DNA of 64,000 bases. Source: Mycobacterium sp. D16R12 (GTDB lineage: Bacteria; Actinomycetota; Actinomycetes; Mycobacteriales; Mycobacteriaceae). The DNA lies in contig NZ_MAFC01000008.1 of assembly GCF_002013465.1 (NCBI RefSeq), forward strand, positions 124,001 to 188,000. Reading direction: 5' to 3'. Made by a program: the position numbers and the translations under genes. Below the pieces are notes generated by a model. The model made no database searches, had not been told where the DNA came from, and worked only from the letters and a program-made list of their open reading frames with translations. Below, piece by piece: positions 9,729 to 20,558 of the stretch (position 1 is the first letter of the stretch; each line of letters starts with the position of its first letter).

Positions 9729-10220
9729 TCAATCGGTGGGCGTCAGCGTGAACGGCAGCCAGTAGGTACCCGGTCCATCGTCCGGACATCCCGGTGCGCC
9801 GACTGTGAACGTGCGCTCCCCCGAAAAGCTGCCGTCGCCGTTCGGCACCAGGACGTCGGCTCTGGCCGCGATCACGGCGCCGCCGTCGCTGCAATGAAAC
9901 GGATACTGCGCGGCCGATTCCCACCGATCGCCATTCCAGCGGTAGTCGAACAGTGCGGGTGCGTGCGGGTTGTCGGCAAGCTCGGCGAGTCGCAACCAAT
10001 GCGCCAGGCATCCCTGTGCGCCGCAGGTGGTGGTGAAGCTTGCTGCCTGTGTTGACGGGTCCGAGGCGTCCGGCCTGCCCTCGAATGTCTGCCGCGAATG
10101 ATCCAGGTAGGTGTCGTACGTGCCGTACAGCGGCACCGGCTCAGGCCGGTCGGCGCGCGCCACCCCGGCACCGGACAACGCCGCGACGACCGCGAGCACC
10201 AACCCGCCGTACCTGCGCAT
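9729..10220 (-). CDS. Small secreted protein of unknown function
   Basis: A 163-residue protein with a clear Sec signal peptide (MRRYGGLVLAVVAALSGAGVARA, cleavage after ARA). The mature domain begins RPEPVPLYGTYDTYLDHSRQTFEG and contains paired cysteines (TTCGAQGC, FHCSDGG, GAPGCPDD) likely to form disulfides, with an FDYRWNGDRWE segment. This layout is common among mycobacterial exported proteins, but I do not recognise the family. It lies downstream of gdhA on the same strand with a 56-base gap. Confidence 0.75.
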   Translation of the reverse strand: MRRYGGLVLAVVAALSGAGVARADRPEPVPLYGTYDTYLDHSRQTFEGRPDASDPSTQAASFTTTCGAQGCLAHWLRLAELADNPHAPALFDYRWNGDRWESAAQYPFHCSDGGAVIAARADVLVPNGDGSFSGERTFTVGAPGCPDDGPGTYWLPFTLTPTD

Positions 10221-10276
10221 ATGTCACTGATAACACAGCACGCACACGACCGGAGCCGAACGATCGAACATGATCC

Positions 10277-11659
<1,383 letters not shown>

Positions 11660-11686
11660 CTAACGACGCGGTATCAGACCCCGGGG

Positions 11687-12178
11687 CTACGCCGCAGGCG
11701 CAGGCGCGATGGCCAGTGCGTTGCCCTTGATGGTGTAGAAGAGCGTGCCCTGCTCGGTATCGGTCTTGATCAGGCCGGGTCCAGCAGGCTCCGGATGTCC
11801 GTCGACGACGCCGACGCGGGACAGCTTCGGGTTGCTACCCGAGGCGTGCCAGATCGCCCATTTCCCGTCCTTGACGCGCGCGTCAACCTGAACGAGCAGA
11901 TCATCGCGCCCGTCCTGGTCGATGTCGCGCAACTCGACCTCCGCGCCGTTGAGCCAGCCCTTGAAGGGCTCGGAGATCGTCTGCACGACCTTGCCGTCGC
12001 CGGTGCGCACCGTGATGGTGGTGGTTGCCCCCTCCGGCTGAGGTGTGCTGCTCTTCTCGAACCGCAGGCCGAGCTGATCAGTGGACTGCAATACCTCGGG
12101 GTCGGCACTGGCCACACCGGGAAGTGCCACAAGGGCGAGCGCTGCGAGCGCTGCCACGCCGGTTGTGCGCAACCGCAT
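11687..12178 (-). CDS. Exported protein with FG-GAP/VCBS-like acidic repeat
   Basis: A 163-residue protein with signal peptide MRLRTTGVAALAALALVALPGVASA. The mature part contains DIDQDGRDDLLVQVDARV (near residue 80), a calcium-binding-like acidic loop of FG-GAP/VCBS blades, recalling the DLDxDxRxEL motifs of the lipoproteins at 4067-6464. I took the ATG at 12178 because it begins the signal peptide; an in-frame ATG at 12226 would add a charged leader. A possible promoter on the minus strand (TATACC at 12337-12342, TTAGCG at 12359-12364, 16-base spacer) lies upstream. Function unknown. Confidence 0.7.
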   Translation of the reverse strand: MRLRTTGVAALAALALVALPGVASADPEVLQSTDQLGLRFEKSSTPQPEGATTTITVRTGDGKVVQTISEPFKGWLNGAEVELRDIDQDGRDDLLVQVDARVKDGKWAIWHASGSNPKLSRVGVVDGHPEPAGPGLIKTDTEQGTLFYTIKGNALAIAPAPAA

Positions 12179-12226
12179 CTTGGTGATTTCTCGTCGACCC
12201 TGCGAGACCTGCATCGGTGTGTCCAT

Positions 12227-12625
12227 TCGTCATATTTGCTCAGACATGATTTCTTCGACCCCTCTCGCTGCCCAACCCTCCAGATCAGCGAGCTTGTCGA
12301 GCCACCGCCGGACTAGCAGCAATGCGGCATCACAAAGGTATACCAGTCGGACCACCGTCGCTAACTCAGCCGTTCGTTGCGAGATACACAACACAGCGCA
12401 GAGAACTCCAGCCCAGGCCACAACCCTAGAACGTCCCCCACCTCACGACATAGGCGCAGTCTCGAATCGACAGCAAAGTGTCCGATCACATGAGCCGGTA
12501 CTGATACGGGCGCCGGCCTCGGTCCACGGCAATGCTCCGGCACAGCCGAGAAGGTTGCTGACCCGGGATCAAGCGGGTCGGCGAGGTGATGCCCGGAAAT
12601 CGCACGCGGTGCCATGATCCTCGGC
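12227..12625. other. Intergenic stretch without a credible gene
   Basis: About 400 bases between the exported protein and the acyltransferase gene, both on the minus strand. A 63-codon minus-strand frame (12230-12421, GTG start) has no ribosome-binding site and unconvincing composition. A weak promoter for the exported-protein gene may lie at 12337-12364. I see no repeat or hairpin of note. Confidence 0.5.
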
Positions 12626-14641
12626 TCACGCACGGGCGCGCTCAGCGATGAGGCGCGTGAATTCCGGCTGCATCCGTTGAGCTTCGCCCACAGTGATGTG
12701 CCCACCGTCGCGCGCCACCCATCGCGAACCGACATTGGTGCGGCATACGCCGTCCGGACACATCGCTGGACCCAGATCGACGGTGGACACCCCGGGGAGT
12801 CCTCCGGCGGCACGCTCCTCGGCCGCCATGGCGATGTTCTGCTGCCGCTGAACATCCGCCAACGCGACGGTGCGCCCGCAATGGGAGGGCGATGTCCAGA
12901 GCTCGTAACCCGGGCATTTGTACAGATCCCAGTTCACGAAATGCGGCAAGGTATGCACGACGACCACCGGGACGCGCGCCCCCGACAGCTTCTGTAGCAC
13001 CGCCGCCATCCCCTGCTGCCACAACAGGCCCTTACCGGCATCGTCGGCGACCCATTCCTGCGCGTGCGGGAGCCGGAAGCGGACATGCTGATCGGCCAGG
13101 AAGTAATCGCTTGATGCGGAGGCGATCACCACCAATCCCGGCCGGACGTCCGCCAGCGCGCTCGTCCAACGCTGCACGAAGTCGGTGCAGCCGGGCGGCG
13201 AAGGATCGAGCACGAGCTCGACGAAAGGGCAGGCAGCGTTTGTCGCGAGAAGCATCGTCCGGTTTTGCTGCGTCGCCGCCGGGACGAGCGCCTCGGCGAA
13301 CTGTCCGGCATTGGAATCGCCGACGAGGACGACCGACCGCGAATCGACGTCTCCACCTTGGGGCCACAGGCAGTCCAGACGCGTCTTTTCGTCATCCGGC
13401 ATGTTGCCGACACACCCTCTGCCGACATCCAGATGGGCCGCCCGCTGCGCCCGCGCGTCGCGAATCGCCGGTGTGGCTATCTGCGCGGCACCGAATGTCA
13501 CGGCCGAAACGAAGACCGCCAAGCCGACCGACGCCGCCGCGAGCCGCGGTGCTCGAAGATCGGCGAACTTCCGCCCCGTCCGGATGGGGTCTTCGACATA
13601 CCGTTTCGACAACCAGGCCGGAAGCAACGAGAGCACGCCCACGCAGGGCAGCAGCCACCGATGCTCGGCGCCGAGCAGGTTGTTGGCGAAAACGATGAGC
13701 GGCCAATGCCACAGGTACCAGCTATAGGACAGGTCCCCGATCCACTGCATCGGTGCCGACGACAGCACCCAACCAACGGGCTGTTGCGCCGATACGGTCC
13801 CCGCGATGATCAGTAGACCCGAGCCCAGGACCGGGACCAGCGCATTGATTCCTGGAAAGGGGTCTGTGGCGGATATCGCGAGGGCGCCCCAGACAACACC
13901 GGCCGCACCCAGAATCGCGATCGGCAACGCCGCCCTACTGCTCCATCGGCGTATCCGGCCCTCCCCCAGCGCGATCAGCGCACCGACACCGAATTCCCAT
14001 GCGCGCGTGGGCGAGCTGTAAAACGAGAAGGCCGCATTGTGCGCATGGAACGGGAGACCATCGGTGGTCGTCAGGTAGATCGCCAGTAGCAGCGATGCGA
14101 CCGACAGCACCAGAAGCAGCCAGAACGTGACGACCAGCCGACCGGCCCGTCGCCGGGTGGCCACATAGGCGGCCAGCACCATCAGGCCCGGGAACATAAG
14201 ATAGAACTGCTCCTCGACTGCCAGCGACCAGGTGTGCAGGAACGGATTCATCGCCGCCGGCGCGGCGAAGTAACCCGAGGGCTCCAGGAAAAGCACCGCG
14301 TTCGAGACGAACAGTGCAGCCGCGGCAGCAGTTCGCGCCGCGACCTGCATTGACCCCAGCGGGCTTTGGATGACCGCGGTCACCGGGAGCACCACGACAA
14401 TCAGGAGGGCGAGCGCGGGCAGCAGACGCCGTACCCGGCGCGCATAGAAGCGACGCACGTCGATGCGGCCCGCCCGGGCGGTCTCACGCAGCAGCAGCCG
14501 CGTGATCACGAATCCGGAGATGACGAAGAAGACATCGACACCGATGAATCCGCCGGAGACGGGCAGACCGCTGTGGTACGCGACTACCAGCAGAACGGCT
14601 ACCGCCCGCAACCCTTGAATATCGCGACGGCGGTCAACCAC
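12626..14641 (-). CDS. Acyltransferase-3/SGNH membrane protein (OafA-like)
   Basis: A 671-residue two-domain protein that probably O-acylates a cell-envelope glycan or glycolipid. Residues 1-370 form the integral acyltransferase-3 domain, opening with RDIQGLRAVAVLLVVAYHSGLPVSGGFIGVDVFF and its conserved histidine, and holding about ten membrane helices. After a linker, the periplasmic SGNH-hydrolase-like domain starts with VLVGDSNAGQF (serine nucleophile block) and ends with the DxxH-type motif RDGGHITVGEA. The start is a GTG at 14641. No linked glycosyltransferase is present to suggest the acceptor. It is one of five genes between rpsN and rpsH. Confidence 0.9.
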   Translation of the reverse strand: MVDRRRDIQGLRAVAVLLVVAYHSGLPVSGGFIGVDVFFVISGFVITRLLLRETARAGRIDVRRFYARRVRRLLPALALLIVVVLPVTAVIQSPLGSMQVAARTAAAAALFVSNAVLFLEPSGYFAAPAAMNPFLHTWSLAVEEQFYLMFPGLMVLAAYVATRRRAGRLVVTFWLLLVLSVASLLLAIYLTTTDGLPFHAHNAAFSFYSSPTRAWEFGVGALIALGEGRIRRWSSRAALPIAILGAAGVVWGALAISATDPFPGINALVPVLGSGLLIIAGTVSAQQPVGWVLSSAPMQWIGDLSYSWYLWHWPLIVFANNLLGAEHRWLLPCVGVLSLLPAWLSKRYVEDPIRTGRKFADLRAPRLAAASVGLAVFVSAVTFGAAQIATPAIRDARAQRAAHLDVGRGCVGNMPDDEKTRLDCLWPQGGDVDSRSVVLVGDSNAGQFAEALVPAATQQNRTMLLATNAACPFVELVLDPSPPGCTDFVQRWTSALADVRPGLVVIASASSDYFLADQHVRFRLPHAQEWVADDAGKGLLWQQGMAAVLQKLSGARVPVVVVHTLPHFVNWDLYKCPGYELWTSPSHCGRTVALADVQRQQNIAMAAEERAAGGLPGVSTVDLGPAMCPDGVCRTNVGSRWVARDGGHITVGEAQRMQPEFTRLIAERARA

Positions 14642-14689
14642 CGGATGATTCTAGAGGACGAGCGTTTCCAGATTTGCCCAGAGCGGCGG

Positions 14690-16210
14690 CTACCGCCAGT
14701 AACCACACTGGTGGGTGTTGGCGAAGCCTTCCGCCGGCTGTGGCGTCGGCGGCGCCAGGCGCAGGAACGCTCCTCCGGGTAGATATTTGGGCCATTCCGG
14801 TTGGCCGTCGCCGTTCGGATTCCCGGTCTTCACGAACTGTGTCCAGTACTGGATCATTCGCGTGGACAGCGCAGCGGATTCCTGGCTCAACGACCTGGAC
14901 AGGTCGAAGAGATATCCCAATTCCGAACCGTGCGACGCCCCCAAGGGCAACGGCGCGTCCCGATACTGCTGATCTACCGGTGCGGCGGGATCTGCGAATT
15001 CGTAGGCGTACACCGGCGTCTTCCTGACCAACGCCTCCGCCAGGCCGAGGGTCGGGCACGCGTAGCTGTTATCGGTGTCGATCGCCGCGAGCGCGGCGAG
15101 CACATTTCCACCGAACGCGGACAGGGGATATCTGCGTCCGAGTTCCGTGGCCCGGTCCGCGTACTTGCTTTCGAGCGCACGCTGATACTCCTCGGCGGTG
15201 CTCGGCGCGGGCTTGTGCTGGTACTGCTGGGCCTCAAACACCGTGGCCTCGTTGGTATTGCTGCCGATGAGGACAGGCACCGGTGAGGCCAAGCCGCTGG
15301 TGAAAGCGTCCAGTGGCGGCGCCGGAAGCTCGGGCGTACCGGTCACCGGGCTCACCGGCAGCCCTATGCCGGTGAATTGCGGTGAATCGCGCAGCGCATC
15401 GACCGACAATGCGCGCAAGCAGCCGGCGGTGCCGGGGCCGGCCGGGCAACCCACCTCGGCCGCATAGGCCGCGCTATCGCGGACGGCAGAGGAGACAGGG
15501 GCCTGCGCCTGACACGGAGCGCTCTCCATGATGGCGGACCGGAACAGCCCTGAGGCGCTCGGCGCCACCATCAGGTCGCACACCGATACGCCGCCGGCCG
15601 ACTGGCCTCCGATGGTTACCTGCCCGGGGTCGCCACCGAACGCGGCGATGTTGTCGCGCACCCATCGCAACGCCGCCTCCTGATCCAGCAGCCCGTAGTT
15701 GCCGATCACGTCCGACAAGCCCGGTGTGGCCAAGAACCCCAGGGTCCCCAATCGGTAGTTGATGGTGACGACGGCGATTCCGCCCTGGGCAGCGAGCTTT
15801 CGCGCGTTGTAACCGACGCCATTGCCGGAGATGAAGGCGCCGCCGTGAATCCACACCAGCACCGGCACTTTCCCCTGGGTATGCCGCGGCATGGTGACGT
15901 TGAGGACCAGACAGTCCTCGTTCTGGGGCAGATCGCTCTCGGCTCCTGGCTGCGGGCATTCGACGCCGGGGCCCGTCGCATCACGGGTATCCGACCACGG
16001 CGCGACAGGCTCGGGCTCGGTGAATCGTCGCGGGCCGAGCGGCGGCGCCGCATAAGGAATGGCGGTAAAGACACGCACCTCGTCGTCGATGTGCCCCCGC
16101 ACCGCGCCCGCACGGGTGTTGACGATCGTCGGATCCGCAGCCGTGGTGGGGCTGCACGACGCCACCGCGGACACGAGAGCAACCAGTACAACCAACAACC
16201 GCCGCGTCAT
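14690..16210 (-). CDS. Type B carboxylesterase/lipase, probable lipoprotein
   Basis: A 506-residue secreted esterase. The signal peptide MTRRLLVVLVALVSAVASC ends in a lipobox-like AVASC, suggesting lipid anchoring. Family features in order: IPYAAPPLGPRRF, EDCLVLNVTMP, VLVWIHGGAFISGNG (oxyanion region), the nucleophile elbow TIGGQSAGGVSV (Gln in place of the more usual Glu), the acidic residue in GSNTNEATVFE, and a C-terminal SHGSELGYLFD with the histidine. The ATG at 16210 was chosen because it starts the signal peptide. The coding region runs to 14690, close to the acyltransferase start at 14641. Confidence 0.9.
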   Translation of the reverse strand: MTRRLLVVLVALVSAVASCSPTTAADPTIVNTRAGAVRGHIDDEVRVFTAIPYAAPPLGPRRFTEPEPVAPWSDTRDATGPGVECPQPGAESDLPQNEDCLVLNVTMPRHTQGKVPVLVWIHGGAFISGNGVGYNARKLAAQGGIAVVTINYRLGTLGFLATPGLSDVIGNYGLLDQEAALRWVRDNIAAFGGDPGQVTIGGQSAGGVSVCDLMVAPSASGLFRSAIMESAPCQAQAPVSSAVRDSAAYAAEVGCPAGPGTAGCLRALSVDALRDSPQFTGIGLPVSPVTGTPELPAPPLDAFTSGLASPVPVLIGSNTNEATVFEAQQYQHKPAPSTAEEYQRALESKYADRATELGRRYPLSAFGGNVLAALAAIDTDNSYACPTLGLAEALVRKTPVYAYEFADPAAPVDQQYRDAPLPLGASHGSELGYLFDLSRSLSQESAALSTRMIQYWTQFVKTGNPNGDGQPEWPKYLPGGAFLRLAPPTPQPAEGFANTHQCGYWR

Positions 16211-16286
16211 GTCACGCTTCACTGGCACGGCCGCAAGCGTAATGGCCGTGGGCCTTGTCAGGGCTCCACGGCCATCGGAGAGACGC

Positions 16287-16320
16287 CAATAGGCCGGGAC
16301 TCGAAAGTCCCGGCCTATTG
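16287..16320 (-). terminator. Perfect hairpin after rpsN, likely terminator
   Basis: A perfect 15-bp inverted repeat (CAATAGGCCGGGACT and AGTCCCGGCCTATTG) closes a four-base loop that reads TTCG on the minus strand. It starts nine bases beyond the rpsN stop codon. No U-tract follows, as is common for mycobacterial hairpin terminators. It ends the rplN-rpsN block. Confidence 0.75.
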
Positions 16321-16329
16321 TGCAGAGGT

Positions 16330-16515
16330 TTACCAGCTGCTCTTGCGGATGCCGGGCAGCTCGCCGGCATGTGCCATCTCCCGCAAGCAGATTCGGCACA
16401 GGCCGAACTTGCGGAACACGGCGTGTGGACGTCCACACCGGTTGCACCGGGTGTACCCGCGCACCGCGAACTTCGGCTTCTTGTTGGCCTTATTGACCAG
16501 CGCAGTCTTCGCCAT
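16330..16515 (-). CDS. rpsN: 30S ribosomal protein S14, zinc-binding type Z (uS14)
   Basis: A 61-residue S14 of the short zinc-ribbon type: [20 protein letters not shown], then [23 protein letters not shown], whose two CxxC pairs bind zinc, ending LPGIRKSSW. The ATG directly abuts the rplE stop. In M. tuberculosis rpsH follows directly; here a terminator hairpin and 6.9 kb of unrelated genes follow. Confidence 0.98.
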   Translation of the reverse strand: MAKTALVNKANKKPKFAVRGYTRCNRCGRPHAVFRKFGLCRICLREMAHAGELPGIRKSSW

Positions 16516-17097
16516 CTACTTCTTCGCTCCCTGCTCAAGTTCTTTGAAGGGGAAGCCGAGTTGCCGCAGCAGCGCCCGCCCCTCGTCGTCGTTGGTCGCC
16601 GAGGTGACGACGGTGATGTCCATGCCCCGCGGGCGGTCGATGGAGTCCACGTCGATCTCGTGGAACATCGACTGCTCGGTGAGACCGAAGGTGTAGTTGC
16701 CCTTGCCGTCGAACTGCTTGGGCGACAGGCCGCGGAAGTCGCGGATACGCGGCAGTGCGATGGACACGAGGCGGTCCAGGAACTCCCACATGCGGTCTCC
16801 GCGCAGCGTCACGCGGGCACCGATCGGCATGCCTTCACGCAGCTTGAACTGCGCGATGGACTTGCGAGCCTTGCGGATCTCCGGCTTCTGGCCCGTGATC
16901 GCGGCCAGGTCGGTGACGGCACCGTTGATGAGCTTGGCGTCACGCGCGGCGTCGCCCACACCCATGTTGACGATGACCTTCACGACGCCTGGAATCTGCA
17001 TCACGTTGGCGTACTTGAACTCTTCGTTCAGCGCGGTCTTGATCTCTTCGCGGTAGCGAGTCTTCAGACGGGGCTGAGCGTTCTCGGTGGTGGTCAT
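16516..17097 (-). CDS. rplE: 50S ribosomal protein L5 (uL5)
   Basis: A 193-residue 5S rRNA-binding protein. It has [23 protein letters not shown] near the N-terminus, [21 protein letters not shown] in the middle and [17 protein letters not shown] in the second half. Its start codon overlaps the rplX stop, consistent with a single minus-strand transcript rplN-rplX-rplE-rpsN. Confidence 0.98.
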   Translation of the reverse strand: MTTTENAQPRLKTRYREEIKTALNEEFKYANVMQIPGVVKVIVNMGVGDAARDAKLINGAVTDLAAITGQKPEIRKARKSIAQFKLREGMPIGARVTLRGDRMWEFLDRLVSIALPRIRDFRGLSPKQFDGKGNYTFGLTEQSMFHEIDVDSIDRPRGMDITVVTSATNDDEGRALLRQLGFPFKELEQGAKK

Positions 17098-17414
17098 CAG
17101 ATGTCCTTCCCGTTGCGGCGGGAGATACGGACCTTCTTGCCGGTCTCTTCGTCGATGCGGTAGCCGATACGGGTCGGTGTGCCGTCGGAGTCGATCACCA
17201 TCACGTTCGACACGTGGATGGCGGCCTCCTGGGTAACGATCCCGCCGGACTGCGCGCCACGCTCATTGGCCGACTGCGCGGTGTGCTTCTTGATACGGTT
17301 CACGCCCTCGACGAGGACACGGTTGCGCTCCGGGAAGGCCGCGATGACCTTGCCCTTGGCGCCCTTGTCCTTGCCTGCGATGACGAGAACGGTGTCGCCC
17401 TTGTGCACCTTCAT
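17097..17414 (-). CDS. rplX: 50S ribosomal protein L24 (uL24)
   Basis: A 105-residue assembly-initiator protein with the KOW motif [28 protein letters not shown] at its N-terminus and [19 protein letters not shown] near the C-terminus. The ATG at 17414 abuts the rplN stop at 17415. Confidence 0.98.
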   Translation of the reverse strand: MKVHKGDTVLVIAGKDKGAKGKVIAAFPERNRVLVEGVNRIKKHTAQSANERGAQSGGIVTQEAAIHVSNVMVIDSDGTPTRIGYRIDEETGKKVRISRRNGKDI

Positions 17415-17783
17415 TTACAGCACCTCCGGTGCGAGCGAAACGATCTTCATGAACTTCTTCTCGCGAAGCTCGCGACCGACGGGCCCGAAGATGCGGGTAC
17501 CACGCGGGTCGTTGTCGGCCTTGATGATGACGGCGGCGTTCTCATCGAACTTGATGTAGCTGCCATCCGGGCGGCGACGCTCTTTGACGGTACGAACTAT
17601 GACGGCCTTGACGACGTCACCACGCTTGACGGTGCCTCCGGGGATGGCGTCCTTAACGGTCGCCACAATGATGTCCCCGATCCCGGCGTAGCGTCGCGAC
17701 GAGCCACCGAGCACGCGGATGCACAAGATCTCCTTGGCACCGGTGTTGTCGGCGACCTTCAGCCGTGACTCCTGCTGAATCAC
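17415..17783 (-). CDS. rplN: 50S ribosomal protein L14 (uL14)
   Basis: A 122-residue protein of the subunit interface. It opens [34 protein letters not shown] and ends [12 protein letters not shown]. It is the first gene of the proximal spc block, preceded by about 225 bases (17784-18009) that must contain its promoter, because rpsQ of the S10 operon is 3.8 kb away. Confidence 0.98.
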   Translation of the reverse strand: MIQQESRLKVADNTGAKEILCIRVLGGSSRRYAGIGDIIVATVKDAIPGGTVKRGDVVKAVIVRTVKERRRPDGSYIKFDENAAVIIKADNDPRGTRIFGPVGRELREKKFMKIVSLAPEVL

Positions 17784-18009
17784 TGGTCTCTCCTACGTGA
17801 CCTGGAAGTGGATGTGTGGCGGATTCCGACCCGACACACGCGGTCATGTTGTCTTCAGGGCACGCGTCACCCCCGGTTTTCACCTGGTGGGAATGCCTAC
17901 CTGCCCCCGGGCGCCAAGCACCCACAAGACAACCGCCCTAGTCTAGGCGAACCTGCAGGTCGGATACAAATCCGCGCCGCTTCGCGCGGTCTCCTCGCCG
18001 AACACCGTC

Positions 18010-19356
18010 CTATCGATTGAATGCCGAGCCCTGCTCGCGGTCCAGATAGGTCTCCGACTTGTTCTTGAGGAAGAACAAGTAGACCACCAGGGAAATCGCG
18101 ATACAGACCGTGACGTACCCGATGAACAGCGGCACCTGCCCATGCTCTTTGAGTGTCTGGTAGATCAGCGGCGCCGTCCCGCCGAACACCGAGTTCGCCA
18201 GCGCGTAGCCCACACCTACTCCGAGTGCGCGCACATGAGACGGAAACAGCTCGGACTTAACCAGCGCATTGATCGAGGTGTATCCGGTCAAGATCACGTA
18301 CGCGCCGGCGACCAACAGAAATGACGCGATCGGCGACCGCGTCTGGGGCAGATACGTGATGAGGACATACGTGTAGACGAGTCCCCCGAAGCCGAACCAC
18401 AGCAGCAGCGGCCTGCGCCCCACCTTGTCGCTGATGATCCCGCCGATGGGTTGCAGCAGCATCAGGAAGATGAGCCCCGCCAAGTTGATCCAGGTGGCGG
18501 TCATGGCCTGGTCTTTGTAGGCGGCCTTGACGATCGCCGGTGCATTGACGCTGTAGGTGTAGAACGCGAGCGTGCCACCCATCGTGATGAGGAAGCACAA
18601 CACCAGTGGTCTCCAATACCGAGTGAGCAGCTCACGCATCGACCCGGAGCTGGTGTCCTCACCGGCCTTAATGGCTGCCAGCTGTTCGTCGCTGAGCGAT
18701 TCGTCCATGGTGCGCCGCAACCAGTACACGACGATCGCGGCCACGCCTCCGACGGCAAAGGCTATGCGCCAACCGAATTCGTGAACCTGTTCCTTGTCGA
18801 AGACAGTCAGAATGATCAACAGCGTGAACTGGGCAAGTACATGGCCGCCGACCAGCGTCACGTACTGGAACGACGAGAAGAAGCCGCGCCGCTCACGGGT
18901 GGCGGCCTCGGACATGTAGGTGGCCGAGGTGCCGTACTCACCGCCGGTCGCGAAACCCTGGACGAGTCTGCACAGGATCAGCACGAGGGGCGCAGCCATT
19001 CCGATGCTGGTGCGCGACGGCACCAGGGCGATGACCATGGAGCATGCCGCCATCAACGAGACGCTGATGGTCAGCGCGGCACGGCGACCATGCCGGTCGG
19101 CGAACCTGCCGAAGAACCACGATCCCACTGGCCGGGTGATGAACGTGACCGCGAAGATCGCGTACACGTAGACCGTCGAGTTCTGATCGGCTTCATCGAA
19201 GAATTGCTTCTCGAAGTACATCGCGAAGACGGTGTAGACGTAGACGTCGTACCACTCGACGAGGTTGCCGGACGACCCTCTGATGGTGTTCCAGATGGCG
19301 CGGCGAGTGTCGGCCCGGCCCGAAGGAGTTGGTGTGTCAGCAGTCGAAACGGTCAT
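18010..19356 (-). CDS. MFS transporter, metabolite:H+ symporter (KgtP/ProP) family
   Basis: A 448-residue 12-helix permease. The N-terminus GSSGNLVEWYDVYVYTVFAMYF is the hallmark of the metabolite:H+ symporter family (KgtP, ProP, ShiA). The loop 2-3 signature GRFADRHGRRAAL, an inter-domain hydrophilic loop (DESLSDEQLAAIKAGEDTSSG, about 225-245) and a second-half DKVGRRPLLL are present. Substrates of the family are small organic acids or osmolytes; which one is imported cannot be told. The start lies six bases after the cutinase stop codon on the same strand, so the two are likely an operon. Confidence 0.92.
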   Translation of the reverse strand: MTVSTADTPTPSGRADTRRAIWNTIRGSSGNLVEWYDVYVYTVFAMYFEKQFFDEADQNSTVYVYAIFAVTFITRPVGSWFFGRFADRHGRRAALTISVSLMAACSMVIALVPSRTSIGMAAPLVLILCRLVQGFATGGEYGTSATYMSEAATRERRGFFSSFQYVTLVGGHVLAQFTLLIILTVFDKEQVHEFGWRIAFAVGGVAAIVVYWLRRTMDESLSDEQLAAIKAGEDTSSGSMRELLTRYWRPLVLCFLITMGGTLAFYTYSVNAPAIVKAAYKDQAMTATWINLAGLIFLMLLQPIGGIISDKVGRRPLLLWFGFGGLVYTYVLITYLPQTRSPIASFLLVAGAYVILTGYTSINALVKSELFPSHVRALGVGVGYALANSVFGGTAPLIYQTLKEHGQVPLFIGYVTVCIAISLVVYLFFLKNKSETYLDREQGSAFNR

Positions 19357-19362
19357 GCAGGC

Positions 19363-20388
19363 TTACTGACCGCCGGATGCCGGACCCGGCGGTGGGCCGT
19401 GCCGGCCCGGGTCGGGCGCGGGGATGCTGCTGGTCGATGCCACTGCCGCGGGAGCGTCCGGTGCCGGACCGTCGGTCGCCGGCATCATCCAGGCTGGCGC
19501 CTTTCGCGTCGGTGTCGCCGCCGCGGGCTTTGGTGTGGACGACGACGAGGGTTGTGGCGCTGCGGATGAGGTGGGCGACGGTGCCGTGGTGGGCGGTGTC
19601 GTCGTTCCGCTCAACGGCTGGGCGCTCTTGGACGTTGAGACCGGGGTGCCGGAAGCGCTCGTGGAACTGCCGCTGGAGGTGGCTGTCGCGCTACTGCTGG
19701 CAGCGACGGCAATCAGACGGTTGGCGACGAAGTCGGCGGCGCGATCGGCCGATCCGTCCGATTTGTACTGCATGTGCGGGCCCAGGCCGCCGCCGGCCGG
19801 ATCGCATATCCCGTCACCGGGGTTGCAGATGTCGATGAGCTTGCTGCGCTGGTCGTCCCTGATTTCCAGGTCCAGGTTCATCCCCGCGACCTGCCAGTTC
19901 TTGGGATTCCCGATCAATACGATTGCGGCGACTCGCTTTTCAAGATCCGCCGGAAGCGGGTTGTTGAAGGTAAGCCCCGTCCCGTTCTTGCCGAACAGCA
20001 CATCCACGACCGCCGCACCCTGGGAAAATCCCCCGAGCACGAACTGGGTCTTCGGGCAGTTCCGCGCCACCTCTTGGACGTGGAAGCTCATGTCATTGGC
20101 ACCGTCGCCGGCACGGACCCAGTCGAAACTGGCCGGATAGTTGACCGCGTAGATCTCGACGTTCTTGCCGGGGAGCCGATCGACGATTTCGTCGGTGACC
20201 GCCTTCCCGACATCGCCGAGCCCCGGTGAGTCGTTGGTCCCGCGCGCGAAGGACACATCCACGTCTGGACAACCCGCCGCCCGGGCGGATGGAGATCCCT
20301 CCGTCTGTGTGGCGAGCACCGCGGCCGCCGCCGCGGACACCGCGAAAATCGAAACCCCGACCGATCCACGCTTGACGTATCGGTTCAT
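19363..20388 (-). CDS. Cutinase family serine esterase (Culp type)
   Basis: A 341-residue secreted esterase. A signal peptide (to ARA near residue 37) is followed by the cutinase fold: GCPDVDVSFARGTNDSPGLGDVG, the nucleophile elbow FVLGGFSQGAAVVD (Ser near 119), the aspartate in NPGDGICD, and the histidine in GPHMQYK. A long Ser/Thr/Pro/Ala-rich tail (about residues 230-341) is low in complexity and could span or bind the envelope. Mycobacterial cutinase-like proteins hydrolyse lipids rather than cutin. It is divergent from the hydrolase at 20559 and is followed by the MFS gene. Confidence 0.92.
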   Translation of the reverse strand: MNRYVKRGSVGVSIFAVSAAAAAVLATQTEGSPSARAAGCPDVDVSFARGTNDSPGLGDVGKAVTDEIVDRLPGKNVEIYAVNYPASFDWVRAGDGANDMSFHVQEVARNCPKTQFVLGGFSQGAAVVDVLFGKNGTGLTFNNPLPADLEKRVAAIVLIGNPKNWQVAGMNLDLEIRDDQRSKLIDICNPGDGICDPAGGGLGPHMQYKSDGSADRAADFVANRLIAVAASSSATATSSGSSTSASGTPVSTSKSAQPLSGTTTPPTTAPSPTSSAAPQPSSSSTPKPAAATPTRKAPAWMMPATDGPAPDAPAAVASTSSIPAPDPGRHGPPPGPASGGQ

Positions 20389-20537
20389 TCGTCCAGCGTA
20401 GACAGGTCTGCCCGCACATTGACAGAGGTTGGCAGCATCCGAAAACGACTCTTACCGGGCCCTTACTCGCCCCTAATACGCGTGCCCGAGGCCGCGTGCG
20501 TCTTACCCGCTGAGCGGACACCGCTGTCACCCGAAAC

Positions 20538-20551
20538 TGAAACACGTTCTA
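20538..20551. promoter_or_regulatory. KstR-like operator
   Basis: TGAAACACGTTCTA fits the published KstR consensus TnnAACnnGTTnnA at every fixed position. It lies eight bases before the GTG of the HsaD-like hydrolase, in the divergent gap with the cutinase gene. KstR is the TetR-type repressor of sterol catabolism in mycobacteria. Confidence 0.6.
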
Positions 20552-20558
20552 CTCTTAC

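Noticed and set aside
12230..12421. Possible 63-residue gene on the minus strand
   Set aside because: GTG start without ribosome-binding site, overlaps a likely promoter of the exported-protein gene, and shows no family likeness.
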